Origin: Polynucleobacter sp. AM-25C3
GTDB lineage: Bacteria; Pseudomonadota; Gammaproteobacteria; Burkholderiales; Burkholderiaceae
DNA length: 64,000 nucleotides
NCBI RefSeq assembly: GCF_018882335.1
Contig: NZ_JACVOS010000001.1
Coordinates: 1-64,000, forward strand
Reading direction: 5' to 3'
Part shown: positions 25,243-34,651 of the stretch, piece by piece
How positions within the stretch are numbered: position 1 is the first letter of the stretch
Layout: each line of letters begins with the position of its first letter
Notes under the pieces: generated by a model
The model's input: the letters and a program-made list of their open reading frames with translations, nothing else
Databases searched by the model: none
Told to the model about the DNA's origin: nothing
Translations under genes and position numbers: made by a program

Positions 25243-26136
25243 TTACAACATAGCTTTAAGCAAAGCTGCCATTTCTGAAGGATTTCTTGTAACTTTGAAA
25301 CCACACTCTTCCATAACGGCAAGCTTGGCATCTGCAGTATCGGCACCACCAGAAATCAATGCGCCAGCGTGGCCCATACGTTTTCCAGGAGGCGCTGTTA
25401 CACCAGCGATAAAGCCAACTACTGGCTTCTTCATGTTTTCTTTGCACCAGCGAGCTGCTTCAGCTTCATCTGGACCGCCGATTTCACCGATCATGATGAC
25501 TGCATCAGTATCTGGATCTTCATTAAACATTCTCATGATGTCAATGTGCTTCAAGCCATTGATTGGATCGCCACCAATACCTACTGCCGTGGACTGACCT
25601 AGACCAATCGCTGTCAATTGACCAACCGCTTCATAAGTCAAGGTACCGGAACGGCTAACAACACCGATGCGACCTTTCTTATGAATATGGCCAGGCATGA
25701 TGCCGATTTTGATTTCATCTGGAGTAATAATTCCAGGGCAATTTGGGCCAAGCAACAAAGTCTTCTTGCCACCAGCAGCTTCTTTTGCAGTCATCTTGTT
25801 ACGCACTTCCAGCATATCCTTGACTGGAATGCCTTCAGTAATACAAATAACAAAATCCAGGTCAGCTTCAACGGCCTCCCAAATTGCAGCAGCAGCGCCA
25901 GGAGGCGGAACATAAATTACAGAAGTAGTGGCACCAGTTTGCTGAGCAGCTTCTTTTACAGTTCCATAAATTGGAATATTGAAAATAGACTCGCCTGCTT
26001 TTTTCGGATTTACACCGGCTACAAAACAGTTCATCCCGTTTGCGTACTCCTGACACTTCTCAGTGTGGAATTGGCCGGTCTTACCAGTAATACCTTGGGT
26101 AATTACTTTAGTATTTTTATTTACCAAAATAGACAT
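25243..26136 (-). CDS. sucD: Succinyl-CoA synthetase, alpha subunit
   Basis: With SucC it converts succinyl-CoA to succinate, making ATP or GTP in the TCA cycle. The 297-residue protein has the CoA-binding Rossmann domain (TQGITGKTGQFHTEKC), GPNCPGIITPDE, and the phosphohistidine loop GHAGALISGG near the C-terminus. It starts 15 bp after sucC and is translated with it. Confidence 0.97.
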   Translation of the reverse strand: MSILVNKNTKVITQGITGKTGQFHTEKCQEYANGMNCFVAGVNPKKAGESIFNIPIYGTVKEAAQQTGATTSVIYVPPPGAAAAIWEAVEADLDFVICITEGIPVKDMLEVRNKMTAKEAAGGKKTLLLGPNCPGIITPDEIKIGIMPGHIHKKGRIGVVSRSGTLTYEAVGQLTAIGLGQSTAVGIGGDPINGLKHIDIMRMFNEDPDTDAVIMIGEIGGPDEAEAARWCKENMKKPVVGFIAGVTAPPGKRMGHAGALISGGADTADAKLAVMEECGFKVTRNPSEMAALLKAML

Positions 26137-26151
26137 ATTGAAGTTCCTTGA

Positions 26152-27321
26152 TTATTTGTTTTTCGCAACAGCAGCAACTACCTTAGTAGCAGCTTCAGCC
26201 ATTGAATCTGCGCTAATGATTGGCAAACCAGAGTCTGCAAGAATCTTCTTGCCCAACTCCTCATTGGTACCCTTCATGCGCACAACCAAAGGTACAGTCA
26301 AGTTCACCGCTTTACACGCAGTAACTACGCCATCGGCAATCACATCGCAACGCATAATGCCGCCGAAAATGTTCACCAAAATCGCTTCAACACTCTTGTT
26401 CTTGAGCATGATCTTGAATGCTTCAGTAACCTTCTCTGCAGTAGCGCCACCACCAACGTCCAAGAAGTTTGCTGGCTCGCCGCCAAACAACTTAATCGTA
26501 TCCATCGTAGCCATTGCCAAGCCAGCACCATTCACCAAGCAACCAATGTTGCCGTCAAGTGAAATGTAAGCCAAGTCAAATTTAGAAGCTTCGATTTCTG
26601 CTGCATCTTCTTCATCGATATCACGGTAAGCCACGATTTCTGGATGACGATACAAAGCATTTGGATCAAAATTGAATTTAGCGTCAAGTGCTTTGATCTT
26701 GCCATTACCTTCAAGAATCAATGGATTGATTTCAACCAATGAAGCATCGGTTTCCCAATAGGTCTTGTACAAATTCTTAAATACATCACTTGCCATTGGA
26801 ATGGAAGCATCTGGAACGCCAATGCCTTTTGCAATGATTTGGCAATCAGCATCTGTCAAACCAACCAATGGATCCACAAATACTTTAATAATTTTTTCTG
26901 GGTGAGATTCTGCAACCTCTTCGATATCCATGCCACCTTCGCTAGACGCCATGATCACATTCTTTTGTGTGCCACGGTCGGTAACGATACTAAAGTAGTA
27001 CTCTTTTTTAATATCAGCGCCATCTTCAATCAAGAGACGATTTACCTTTTGACCTTCTGGTCCAGTTTGATGGGTTTTTAATTGCATACCCAAAATTTCA
27101 GAAGCGTACTTCTTCACTTCGTCCATGCTTCTAGCCAATTTCACGCCGCCGCCTTTACCGCGACCACCCGCATGAATTTGCGCTTTAACAACCCATACTG
27201 GGCCACCTAGTTTTTCGGCAGCTTTAATTGCCTCATCAACACTAAATGCAGGGATGCCATTTGGAACAGGCACATTAAATTGGCGTAGTAATTCTTTGCC
27301 TTGGTACTCGTGAATTTTCAT
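26152..27321 (-). CDS. sucC: Succinyl-CoA synthetase, beta subunit
   Basis: This 389-residue ATP-grasp subunit determines nucleotide and succinate binding. Motifs are [57 protein letters not shown] and the C-terminal [19 protein letters not shown] precedes the ATG at a normal distance. The 190 bp upstream, before recX, contain no gene and should hold the sucCD promoter; I cannot fix its position. Confidence 0.97.
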   Translation of the reverse strand: MKIHEYQGKELLRQFNVPVPNGIPAFSVDEAIKAAEKLGGPVWVVKAQIHAGGRGKGGGVKLARSMDEVKKYASEILGMQLKTHQTGPEGQKVNRLLIEDGADIKKEYYFSIVTDRGTQKNVIMASSEGGMDIEEVAESHPEKIIKVFVDPLVGLTDADCQIIAKGIGVPDASIPMASDVFKNLYKTYWETDASLVEINPLILEGNGKIKALDAKFNFDPNALYRHPEIVAYRDIDEEDAAEIEASKFDLAYISLDGNIGCLVNGAGLAMATMDTIKLFGGEPANFLDVGGGATAEKVTEAFKIMLKNKSVEAILVNIFGGIMRCDVIADGVVTACKAVNLTVPLVVRMKGTNEELGKKILADSGLPIISADSMAEAATKVVAAVAKNK

Positions 27322-27511
27322 TATTACTCCCGAAACGGTATCTTTTTTAGCAAGCGATGAGGATTAGTAAAACCGATCTCACCTTAATCGCCTATTTACC
27401 AAATGATGAACTTTAAAAAAATTCACCTCAATAAATGGGAATGGCTTGACCGACTCCATAAGTCTATCATGCTGCAATGCGGCAACATGGCATATTGGCT
27501 CCGTACTTGCC

Positions 27512-28048
27512 CTAGTCGAGGCGCCCTGCCACCACCTTGGACACCACGCTCGAGCTAAAACCCTTGGAGGCCAGAAAGCGATACTGGCGAGCTCGCTCTT
27601 TTTGCTCTGTTGCCAAGGCCCCAAACTTGCGCAACCACAGCTCATAAGCCCTCTGATATTCAGTTTCTTTGAGATTCTTGAGGAGATCTGCCGTCTTTGC
27701 GCTGTCTACCCCAGCCTGTGCAAGCTCGTCTTGTATTTTTCGGGCGCCGAACCGCTCGCTCCGGCGCCGAACCAAGGCCTCCGCAAAGCGCTGATCAGAA
27801 AGCCAGCCGCGAGCCTCAAAATCATCCAAAACTGCTTCTATCTGAGTCGCAAGGGGTATTTCTGGCGCCGGCATCTCAGAATCCCCTTCAGATGGTTCAA
27901 ACTTCAACATCCTCGCTGCGGACTCTTGAAGTTTGGCAGCTAAGCCCTTGCGGCTGTACTCTCGCATCGACAAAAGGCGCAAAGCCCGAGCTTTGAGACT
28001 CGGGCTTTGTTTATTACCTTTTTTAACGGTGCCGCCAAATCCTGACAT
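27512..28048 (-). CDS. recX: Regulatory protein RecX
   Basis: RecX binds RecA filaments and limits their growth. The 178-residue protein has the helical repeats of the family: ALRLLSMREYSRKGLAAKLQE, VLDDFEARGWLSDQRFAEALVRRRSERFGARKIQDELAQAGV, and RARQYRFLASKGFSSSVVSKVV. It begins 7 bp after recA, as in many proteobacteria, and so shares its SOS control. Length is typical for Burkholderiales. Confidence 0.93.
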   Translation of the reverse strand: MSGFGGTVKKGNKQSPSLKARALRLLSMREYSRKGLAAKLQESAARMLKFEPSEGDSEMPAPEIPLATQIEAVLDDFEARGWLSDQRFAEALVRRRSERFGARKIQDELAQAGVDSAKTADLLKNLKETEYQRAYELWLRKFGALATEQKERARQYRFLASKGFSSSVVSKVVAGRLD

Positions 28049-28055
28049 CGAAGGA

Positions 28056-29144
28056 TTACGCTTCCTCTTCTTCGCTCAAAACATCGCTCACTACCGCTGT
28101 TCCAGCTTTTACGCCCAATTTCGCACGAATCTTAGATTCAATATCTTGGGCAATGGCTGGGTTCTCTTTTAAGAACTCACGCACATTGTCTTTTCCTTGA
28201 CCAATGCGGTCACCGTTGTATGCATACCAAGAGCCTGATTTCTCGACGATATCGGCCTCAACACCCATATCGATAATTTCACCTTCTCGTGAAATACCAT
28301 GGCCGTACATGATGTCGAAGATCGCTTCGCGGAATGGAGGGGAAACTTTGTTCTTCACTACCTTCACACGGGTCTCGTTACCAACCACTTCATCGCCCTT
28401 CTTGATGCTACCGATACGACGAATGTCTAAACGCATAGAAGCGTAGAACTTCAACGCGTTACCACCCGTAGTGGTTTCAGGCGAACCAAACATCACACCA
28501 ATCTTCATGCGAATCTGGTTAATAAAGATCACGGTGGTATTGGTACGCTTGATTGCACCAGTGAGCTTACGCAAGGCCTGGCTCATTAAGCGGGCTTGCA
28601 GGCCCGGTAATGAATCGCCCATATCGCCTTCGATCTCCGCCCTCGGAACCAAGGCGGCTACAGAGTCAATGACGATTAAATCGATGGAGCCTGAACGCAC
28701 TAAAGCATCAGCGATTTCCAAAGCCTGCTCGCCTGTATCTGGCTGTGAGATCAATAAATTATTAACATCTACACCAAGGCGTGAAGCGTATTGAACATCT
28801 AAAGCATGCTCAGCATCGATAAAGGCACAAGTTCCACCAATCTTTTGCATCTCGGCAATCGCATGCAAAGTGAGTGTGGTCTTACCTGAAGACTCGGGGC
28901 CATAAATCTCAATCACGCGCCCACGCGCCAAACCGCCGACTCCAAGTGCAATATCTAAACCTAAGGATCCACTTGAAACCACTTGAATATCTTGATGAAT
29001 CTCTGCATCGCCCAATCTCATGATTGAGCCCTTTCCAAATTGTTTCTCAATTTGTGCCAAGGCTGCAGTCAATGCTTTTTGCTTATCTCCGCTCATGCCG
29101 TCAAATTCTGATGAGGCTGATTTTCTCTTATCGTCCAAGGCCAT
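28056..29144 (-). CDS. recA: Recombinase RecA
   Basis: This is the DNA strand-exchange ATPase and SOS coprotease. From ATG 29144, which has GGGAG upstream, the protein is 362 residues ([14 protein letters not shown]). An in-frame extension to 29243 is not family-like. Motifs: [20 protein letters not shown] (Walker A), [24 protein letters not shown] (Walker B), and the L1/L2 region [19 protein letters not shown]. The C-terminus ends in an acidic run (LSEEEEA). recX follows. A LexA box lies 70 bp upstream. Confidence 0.98.
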   Translation of the reverse strand: MALDDKRKSASSEFDGMSGDKQKALTAALAQIEKQFGKGSIMRLGDAEIHQDIQVVSSGSLGLDIALGVGGLARGRVIEIYGPESSGKTTLTLHAIAEMQKIGGTCAFIDAEHALDVQYASRLGVDVNNLLISQPDTGEQALEIADALVRSGSIDLIVIDSVAALVPRAEIEGDMGDSLPGLQARLMSQALRKLTGAIKRTNTTVIFINQIRMKIGVMFGSPETTTGGNALKFYASMRLDIRRIGSIKKGDEVVGNETRVKVVKNKVSPPFREAIFDIMYGHGISREGEIIDMGVEADIVEKSGSWYAYNGDRIGQGKDNVREFLKENPAIAQDIESKIRAKLGVKAGTAVVSDVLSEEEEA

Positions 29145-29213
29145 GTTTGCTCCCTTTTCACTATTTGTTAGGCTGTTTTTTGAGTTTCTTGAGTTTTTTG
29201 TCAACATACGACT

Positions 29214-29233
29214 TACTGTATATAAAAACAGTA
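29214..29233 (-). promoter_or_regulatory. LexA (SOS) box upstream of recA
   Basis: TACTGTATATAAAAACAGTA matches the enterobacterial LexA consensus (CTG-N10-CAG core, palindromic flanks) at nearly every base. It is about 70 bp upstream of the recA start and overlaps the likely promoter. LexA should bind here and repress recA-recX until DNA damage. Confidence 0.92.
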
Positions 29234-29276
29234 CTATTTGCAAGCAACTTTTTAAAAGAATTTACTGATTTCGCAC

Positions 29277-29795
29277 TCAGGTAGAGCCCACATGGCAACG
29301 ATGCCAATAGAAAAAAATTGGTATGGCAGCACCCCAAACGATTCCCAATAAAATAAGACCGCCTAACTGCCCATGAGCCCCCCATGAGCCTGCGCCCATA
29401 CGTATTCCCGCCTCATAAGATAGGGGTCCGGCGATAGCGCCAAGAACTGCCCCAAGCACTGGTCTGCCACGGAGCCAAGATAAAGACCCATTAATAGTGC
29501 TTGCTACCAATGCCCACAAAGTCCACATCCAAACAGGTGACAAATAGGCACTAGGCCAAGCATCTTCAAAGCTCAAAAAACCTAAATTGGCAACCAGGGT
29601 ATCAACTGCCACCCCAAACAATGCCGCTTTGAGAACCAGCTTGAGCTCCAAAATTGGCCGAGGGGAGTAGTAAATATGAATCGCAATGTAGAGCAGGGTA
29701 CCCGCCACAGGCCAAAATACCTGCTGATTAGCAGCCCCAATAATGCAGGCAAACCAACCGATTTGGAAAAGTACGAAATTCCAAAATTTAGCCAT
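29277..29795 (-). CDS. DUF2878 family membrane protein
   Basis: This 172-residue protein has four to six hydrophobic segments. The sequence (FWNFVLFQIGWFACIIGA, PVAGTLLYIAIHI, FGVAVDTLVANLGFLSF, GAIAGPLSYEAGIRMGAGSWG) resembles the uncharacterised DUF2878 family. It sits between tRNA-Met and recA on the same strand, but the LexA box and gap downstream suggest separate transcription. No function is known. Confidence 0.75.
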   Translation of the reverse strand: MAKFWNFVLFQIGWFACIIGAANQQVFWPVAGTLLYIAIHIYYSPRPILELKLVLKAALFGVAVDTLVANLGFLSFEDAWPSAYLSPVWMWTLWALVASTINGSLSWLRGRPVLGAVLGAIAGPLSYEAGIRMGAGSWGAHGQLGGLILLGIVWGAAIPIFFYWHRCHVGST

Positions 29796-29822
29796 CGATC
29801 AGCTCCAAGCGAAATTACCTAA

Positions 29823-29852
29823 GAAAAAGGCCACTGCCGGAAGGCAATGGCC
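29823..29852 (-). terminator. Intrinsic terminator of tRNA-Met
   Basis: GGCCATTGCC and GGCAGTGGCC form a strong, nearly perfect stem, followed on the minus strand by TTTTTC. It begins 8 bp after the CCA end of the tRNA, so it ends that transcript. Confidence 0.88.
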
Positions 29853-29860
29853 ATTTGATT

Positions 29861-29937
29861 TGGTGGCGATTCAGGGATTCGAACCCCGGACCTGTGGATT
29901 ATGATTCCATCGCTCTAACCAACTGAGCTAAATCGCC
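29861..29937 (-). tRNA. tRNA-Met (anticodon CAU), elongator type
   Basis: This 77-base gene includes an encoded CCA. The acceptor stem GGCGATT pairs with AATCGCC. The D-arm (GCTCAGTTGGTTAGAGC), an anticodon loop reading ATCATAA with CAT as anticodon, and the T-arm GGTTCGAATCC are all present. Seven acceptor pairs with a first G-C pair point to an elongator rather than the initiator, which normally lacks the 1-72 pair. CAU could also be a lysidine-modified Ile tRNA, but the body matches betaproteobacterial tRNA-Met. Confidence 0.93.
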
Positions 29938-29946
29938 GAACTCGTA

Positions 29947-29975
29947 ATTGTAAATGATCGGGCGCCTTATGTCTA
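29947..29975 (-). promoter_or_regulatory. Sigma-70 promoter of tRNA-Met
   Basis: On the minus strand TAGACA (29975-29970) and TACAAT (29952-29947) are separated by exactly 17 bp. The -10 lies nine bases before the mature tRNA 5' end. Each box differs from consensus by one base. Confidence 0.8.
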
Positions 29976-29991
29976 AACCAAAGGGCTTGCT

Positions 29992-30399
29992 CTACTTTAT
30001 CTGAAAGACGCTAACCGTCTCATCACGGTTATAGCGGACGAAAACCTCTATTTTCTTAGCCAAAAAGAGCTTTTTAAGAACCTCATCCTTATTTTCAAAG
30101 GTGATGGCGGTTTGCTCCGGGAAACGCGAAAAGGGATCACTCATGACCTCTATGGGCTGACCATCCACCTTAATTTGTCGAATAGTGCGCTTGTGGAGAC
30201 GATCAGGCTGAATAAAAATCAGACGCTTGACGTATTTATCCAAGACTAGCTTTTGCCCTTGATCATTGGCCTTGTAGTAATAAACCAACTCGTCTTTGCC
30301 GTTGGTGGTGACATCCCGCTCCTCATCCCACTTGGCAAATGCTGGCTGACTTGCAAGGGCGCAAAGAATTGCTGTCACTACTAAGCTATTAAGATGCAT
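29992..30399 (-). CDS. Secreted protein of unknown function
   Basis: This 135-residue protein has a clear signal peptide (about 1-22, LASQPAFA then KWDEE). The mature part is charged and sheet-like (LVYYYKANDQGQKLVLDKYVKRLIFIQPD, VDGQPIEVMSDPFSRFPEQTAITFENKDEVLKKL). There is no Cys for lipidation and no known motif. It stands alone, divergent from the MOSC gene with 49 bp between starts. I do not recognise the family. Confidence 0.75.
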   Translation of the reverse strand: MHLNSLVVTAILCALASQPAFAKWDEERDVTTNGKDELVYYYKANDQGQKLVLDKYVKRLIFIQPDRLHKRTIRQIKVDGQPIEVMSDPFSRFPEQTAITFENKDEVLKKLFLAKKIEVFVRYNRDETVSVFQIK

Positions 30400-30448
30400 T
30401 ATTTACTTTCCTAGTTCGATCATTTCATCTTATCAGTCATCTGCACTT

Positions 30449-31069
30449 ATGCGCCTTCTATCAATCTCTTCTGGCAAAGTAATACCCCTCTTTGGCTCTC
30501 ATCATCCGAACTACTCCAAAGTCGCCTCGGCTATTAACAAACAATCGATCAGTAATCTTGCCTCCCCCACCCCTATTGAAATCACTCGACTCGGCGTTTC
30601 GGGGGACGAGCAAGCAGACCTATCGGTACATGGCGGACTCGAGAAGGCAATCTATGTTTACCCAAGTGAGCACTACGCTTTTTGGAACGCGCTCTTAACT
30701 CGAGAAGCAAAAGGGGTAGTGGATCTTCCTGATTTTTCGTATGGCGCTTTTGGTGAAAACTTCACCATCGAAGGTCTACTAGAAACTGAAGTCTATGTTG
30801 GAGACAGAATGCAGATTGGCGATCTTGAATTCACTGTAGTCAAACTACGTGAACCCTGCTTTAAGTTCAATGCCAAGATGGGCTACAAAGGCGCAGCCAA
30901 AGCAATGCTGCAATCGGGCTTTAGCGGGTGGTACTTACGCGTCAATCAAATAGGCACACTTTCAGCAGGCACTGAAATACAGGTGCTACCCGGCCAAAGA
31001 CTGACGTCCATCGCCGATCAAAATCATGCCCTCTTTAATCGAGGCAATCAAAAAAATATTTGGAATTAA
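30449..31069 (+). CDS. MOSC-domain protein (YiiM-like)
   Basis: In this 206-residue protein the MOSC beta-domain shows GVSGDEQADLSVHGGLEKAIYVYPSEHYAFW, GAFGENFTIEGL and the conserved Cys in VKLREPCFKFNAKMGYKG. MOSC proteins bind the molybdenum cofactor or carry sulfur; the YiiM branch reduces N-hydroxylated bases such as 6-hydroxylaminopurine. It lacks the N-terminal beta-barrel of the longer MOSC_N proteins. moaC elsewhere in the window makes the cofactor. Confidence 0.9.
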   Translation: MRLLSISSGKVIPLFGSHHPNYSKVASAINKQSISNLASPTPIEITRLGVSGDEQADLSVHGGLEKAIYVYPSEHYAFWNALLTREAKGVVDLPDFSYGAFGENFTIEGLLETEVYVGDRMQIGDLEFTVVKLREPCFKFNAKMGYKGAAKAMLQSGFSGWYLRVNQIGTLSAGTEIQVLPGQRLTSIADQNHALFNRGNQKNIWN

Positions 31070-31107
31070 TCTTTTGAATTAATCACTGGAGTTCATTCAG
31101 ACAATAA

Positions 31108-31140
31108 AAAAACCCGACCACTTAGTGGTCGGGTTTAGTT
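31108..31140. terminator. Bidirectional terminator between MOSC and MFS genes
   Basis: AAACCCGACCAC and GTGGTCGGGTTT form a near-perfect stem with a three-to-four-base loop, A-rich on the left and T-rich on the right. The two genes converge here, so the hairpin can stop transcription from both. Confidence 0.9.
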
Positions 31141-31161
31141 TTTGAAACAGACTAGTGAAGC

Positions 31162-32832
31162 TTAGTCTTTAGCGTAGATATCTACGTCTTTTGTTTCTTT
31201 AACAAACAGTACACCGATTACCAATGTCATCGCTGCGATGATGATTGGGTACCAGAGACCGTAGTAAATGTTACCGTTTTGCGCTACCAAGGCGAAGGAG
31301 ATCGTTGGCAACAAGCCACCGAACCAACCGTTACCAATGTGGTATGGCAAGGACATAGAAGTGTAACGAATGCGAGTTGGGAACATCTCAACTAACATCG
31401 CCGCAATTGGACCATAAACCATGGTTACCAAGATCACCAAGTACACCAACAAGAGCAATACAGCAACATAGTTAATGTCAGCTGGGTTTGCTTTAGCTGG
31501 GTATCCAGCAGCATTCAATGCCTCACGAATTGCCTTCTTGAACTCAGCATCTTTTGCTTTCGCATCAGCTGGAGCCAAGCCTTTAGCAGAGTAACCAGTG
31601 ATTTCTGTATCACCAATCTTCACAACAGCTACACCGCCAGCAGGACCAGCAACAGTGCTATAGCTAGCAGAGTTGGAAGCCATCACTTGTTTTGCGATAT
31701 CGCAAGAACTTGTGAACTTCGCTGTACCTGTTGGGTTGAACTGGAATGTACATTCATTCACGTCAGCAGTAATCGTAGCTGGTGCAGTGGCCATTGCTTT
31801 TTCTAACGCTGGGTTAGCAAAGTGGGTCAAAGCATTAAATACGGAAACTGGTGTATTTGGAATGTATGTAATAACAGCCAATAACAAACCACCCATGATG
31901 ATCACTTTACGGCCGATCTTGTCAGACCAAGCACCGAAGACCACGAAGAATGGTGTGCCGATTACTAATGAAGCAGCAATCAACAAGTTTGCAGTCTTAG
32001 CGTCTACCTTCAATACTTGCGTGAGGTAGAACAAAGCGTAGAACTGACCTGTGTACCAAACCACCGCTTGACCTGCAACCAGACCAAACAATGCCAAGAT
32101 AACAATCTTCAAGTTCTTCCATTGACCGAATGACTCTGTCAAAGGCGCTTTAGACAATTTGCCTTCATCTTTCATCTTCTTGAAAGCTGGGGATTCGTTC
32201 ATTGATAAACGGATCCAAACTGAAACAGCTAACAAACCGATAGAAAGGATGAACGGAACACGCCAGCCCCAAACATCAAAGTCTGGACCAGTGAATTCAC
32301 GTGTGAACAAAATCACTAACAAGGATAAGAACAAGCCAAGAGTAGCTGTTGTCTGAATCCAAGCTGTGTATGCACCACGACGTCCGTGAGGAGCGTGCTC
32401 AGCAACGTAAGTTGCAGCACCACCGTACTCACCACCCAAAGCCAAACCTTGAAGCATACGCAATGCGATCAAGATCACAGGAGCAGCAACACCGATAGTG
32501 GCGTAGTTAGGCAGAATACCAACGATAAACGTAGCACCACCCATGATGAGGATCGTCACCAAGAAGGTGTATTTACGACCAATCAAATCGCCTAAGCGAC
32601 CGAATACCAAAGCGCCGAATGGGCGAACGATAAAACCGGCTGCGAATGCAAGCAATGCGAAAATGAAGGCGGAGCCTGCATCTAGGCCTGAAAAGAACTG
32701 CTTGGCGATAACGGCAGCCAATGAACCGTAAAGATAAAAGTCGTACCACTCAAAAACCGTACCTAAAGAGGAAGCAAAAATAACTTTGCGTTCTTCAGCG
32801 GTCATTGGGGCTGCTTTAGTTGATGTTGACAT
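31162..32832 (-). CDS. MFS transporter, MHS (metabolite:H+ symporter) family
   Basis: This 556-residue inner-membrane carrier resembles ProP/ShiA/KgtP. TM1 and the MHS motif ASSLGTVFEWYDFYLYGSLA are at the N-terminus, with the family loops GRLGDLIGRKYTF and GLALGGEYGGAATYVAEHAP. About 120 residues (roughly 330-455) form a hydrophilic segment between late helices, with two Cys (NECTF, SSCDI). This makes it about 110 residues longer than ordinary MHS carriers. The substrate is probably an organic acid or a compatible solute but cannot be assigned. It is monocistronic. Confidence 0.9.
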   Translation of the reverse strand: MSTSTKAAPMTAEERKVIFASSLGTVFEWYDFYLYGSLAAVIAKQFFSGLDAGSAFIFALLAFAAGFIVRPFGALVFGRLGDLIGRKYTFLVTILIMGGATFIVGILPNYATIGVAAPVILIALRMLQGLALGGEYGGAATYVAEHAPHGRRGAYTAWIQTTATLGLFLSLLVILFTREFTGPDFDVWGWRVPFILSIGLLAVSVWIRLSMNESPAFKKMKDEGKLSKAPLTESFGQWKNLKIVILALFGLVAGQAVVWYTGQFYALFYLTQVLKVDAKTANLLIAASLVIGTPFFVVFGAWSDKIGRKVIIMGGLLLAVITYIPNTPVSVFNALTHFANPALEKAMATAPATITADVNECTFQFNPTGTAKFTSSCDIAKQVMASNSASYSTVAGPAGGVAVVKIGDTEITGYSAKGLAPADAKAKDAEFKKAIREALNAAGYPAKANPADINYVAVLLLLVYLVILVTMVYGPIAAMLVEMFPTRIRYTSMSLPYHIGNGWFGGLLPTISFALVAQNGNIYYGLWYPIIIAAMTLVIGVLFVKETKDVDIYAKD

Positions 32833-33052
32833 CAGTAGCTCCTAACTATTTTTATTAAATAAAAAACAACGGGTCGATTATGCTTTGAAAAAATTCAAAG
32901 AAATCCACTACTTAGGGTAATTCCCCATCAAATCGGATCGGGGTTTTCCCGAGAAAACAGCAAACTAGAGGTGATAAAGCAACATTTATTGGCCTAGCGT
33001 CTAATAGAAACATCGAACAACACCACACATTCATTATTTGGAACCAATAACC

Positions 33053-34651
33053 ATGCAACAAAAATGGGGAATTCGAGGAATGGCGGTAGCGCCACACTCA
33101 CTAGCATCTGAATCAGCTTTAGCAGTTCTGCGCGATGGTGGCAATGCATTAGAGGCTATGGTTGCTGCTGCAGCGACGATTGCAGTTGTTTATCCCCACA
33201 TGAACTCTATTGGCGGTGACTCATTTTGGGTGATTCACTCCCCAGGCAAAGCGATGGGCGGCATTGATGCCTGCGGCGCAGCGGCTGGCCTGGCAAGTAA
33301 ACAGTGGTACGCCGAGCGTGGCATCACCTCCGCCATCCCCTTTAGGGGGGCCGTTGCAGCCAATACTGTTGCAGGTACTATTTCAGGCTGGGATGCAGCT
33401 CACCAACTCTCAAAACAAGGTTTGGGCGGCAAACTCCCTTTATCGCGCCTTCTGGCGGATGCGATTCACTATGCCGAAGCTGGTGTACCTGTCACATTCA
33501 GTCAATCTAGCCTCACCACCAAAAAACGCGGGGAACTCATCGACATTCCTGGTTTTGCAGACACGTTTCTAGAGAATGGCCAAGCACCCAAGGTGGGCAG
33601 CATCTTTAAGCAAGAACGTCTTGCAAAGACTTTGCGGCAAATTTCTCGCAAAGGAACGCAGGATTACTACCGCGGTGATTTGGCAGACCTGATTGCTAAA
33701 GAACTGGCGGAGATTGGTAGCCCCCTCAGACTCGGAGATCTTCATCGCCACCAGGCCAAACTGATTGACCCACTTGAACTAAAGCATAGCCTGGGCAATG
33801 TGTACAACATGACGCCACCAACCCAAGGTGTGGTGTCTTTAATGATTATTGGCATATTGGATCAACTCAATCTCAAGCGCTTTAAAGTGGACAGCGCCCA
33901 ATATGTGCATCACTGCGTTGAGGCTACCAAGCAAGCATTCAAGGTACGTGACCAATTTGTTACTGACCCGGCGTACATGAAAAGAAATGCACAATCTTTC
34001 TTATCCCCCGCTTTCTTAAAGAAGTTGGCGAAAAATATCGATCCCGAAAAAGCCTTGCCATGGGGTCAAGGCAAAGGACCGGCCGACACGATTTGGATGG
34101 GCGTCATTGATGGAAATGGGAATTGCGTTTCCTTTATCCAAAGTATTTATCACGAGTTTGGTGCCGGTATCGTTCTACCCAAATCCGGCGTGAATTGGCA
34201 GAACCGTGGCTGTAGCTTCTCTTTGGATCCAAAGACACTGAATCACCTTGAGCCCTATCGCAAGCCATTTCATACACTGAATCCAGCGATGGCTTTATTT
34301 AAGGATGGCCGGTCGATGGTCTACGGCACGATGGGTGGTGATGGTCAACCCCAAACCCAGTGCGCTGTCTTTACACGCACAGCAACATACGGACTTGACC
34401 CACAAGATGCGATTAGTCGTCCACGTTGGTTGCTAGGGCGAACTTGGGGTCAAACCAGCGATAGCTTGAAATTAGAGTCACGCTTTAGCCCCTGGGTTGC
34501 CAAAGAACTCCATGCTCTAGGACATGAGATTGAAATGCTGGATGCCTTTGATGAAACCGTAGGTCATGCCGGCTGCATCATTCGCGATCCATCTGGCACT
34601 CTGCGCGGCGGCTGGGACCCCCGTAGTGATGGCGCCGTTAGCGCGTTTTAG
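33053..34651 (+). CDS. Gamma-glutamyltransferase family protein
   Basis: This Ntn-hydrolase of 532 residues is related to gamma-glutamyltranspeptidase. GGNALEAMVAAAATIAVVYPHMNSIGGDSFWVIH is in the N-terminal half. The self-processing Thr probably lies in DTIWMGVIDGNGNCVSF, and GTMGGDGQPQTQ is in the small subunit. No signal peptide is visible, so it may be a cytoplasmic cephalosporin-acylase-like or GGT-like hydrolase rather than classic periplasmic GGT. ATG 33053 has GGAA upstream; a TTG five codons earlier is less likely. The end overlaps the convergent TRIC-family gene by 14 bp. Confidence 0.88.
   Translation: MQQKWGIRGMAVAPHSLASESALAVLRDGGNALEAMVAAAATIAVVYPHMNSIGGDSFWVIHSPGKAMGGIDACGAAAGLASKQWYAERGITSAIPFRGAVAANTVAGTISGWDAAHQLSKQGLGGKLPLSRLLADAIHYAEAGVPVTFSQSSLTTKKRGELIDIPGFADTFLENGQAPKVGSIFKQERLAKTLRQISRKGTQDYYRGDLADLIAKELAEIGSPLRLGDLHRHQAKLIDPLELKHSLGNVYNMTPPTQGVVSLMIIGILDQLNLKRFKVDSAQYVHHCVEATKQAFKVRDQFVTDPAYMKRNAQSFLSPAFLKKLAKNIDPEKALPWGQGKGPADTIWMGVIDGNGNCVSFIQSIYHEFGAGIVLPKSGVNWQNRGCSFSLDPKTLNHLEPYRKPFHTLNPAMALFKDGRSMVYGTMGGDGQPQTQCAVFTRTATYGLDPQDAISRPRWLLGRTWGQTSDSLKLESRFSPWVAKELHALGHEIEMLDAFDETVGHAGCIIRDPSGTLRGGWDPRSDGAVSAF

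Noticed and set aside
25618-26151. 177-residue plus-strand ORF opposite sucD
   Set aside because: Antisense to sucD, with no domain, no ribosome binding site and no neighbours.
27446-27943. 165-residue plus-strand ORF opposite recX
   Set aside because: Antisense to recX; the recX call is well supported by motifs and by its position after recA.
29861-29937. Integration site of a mobile element in tRNA-Met
   Set aside because: No integrase and no repeat of the tRNA 3' end was seen nearby; the tRNA has its own promoter and terminator and ordinary neighbours.
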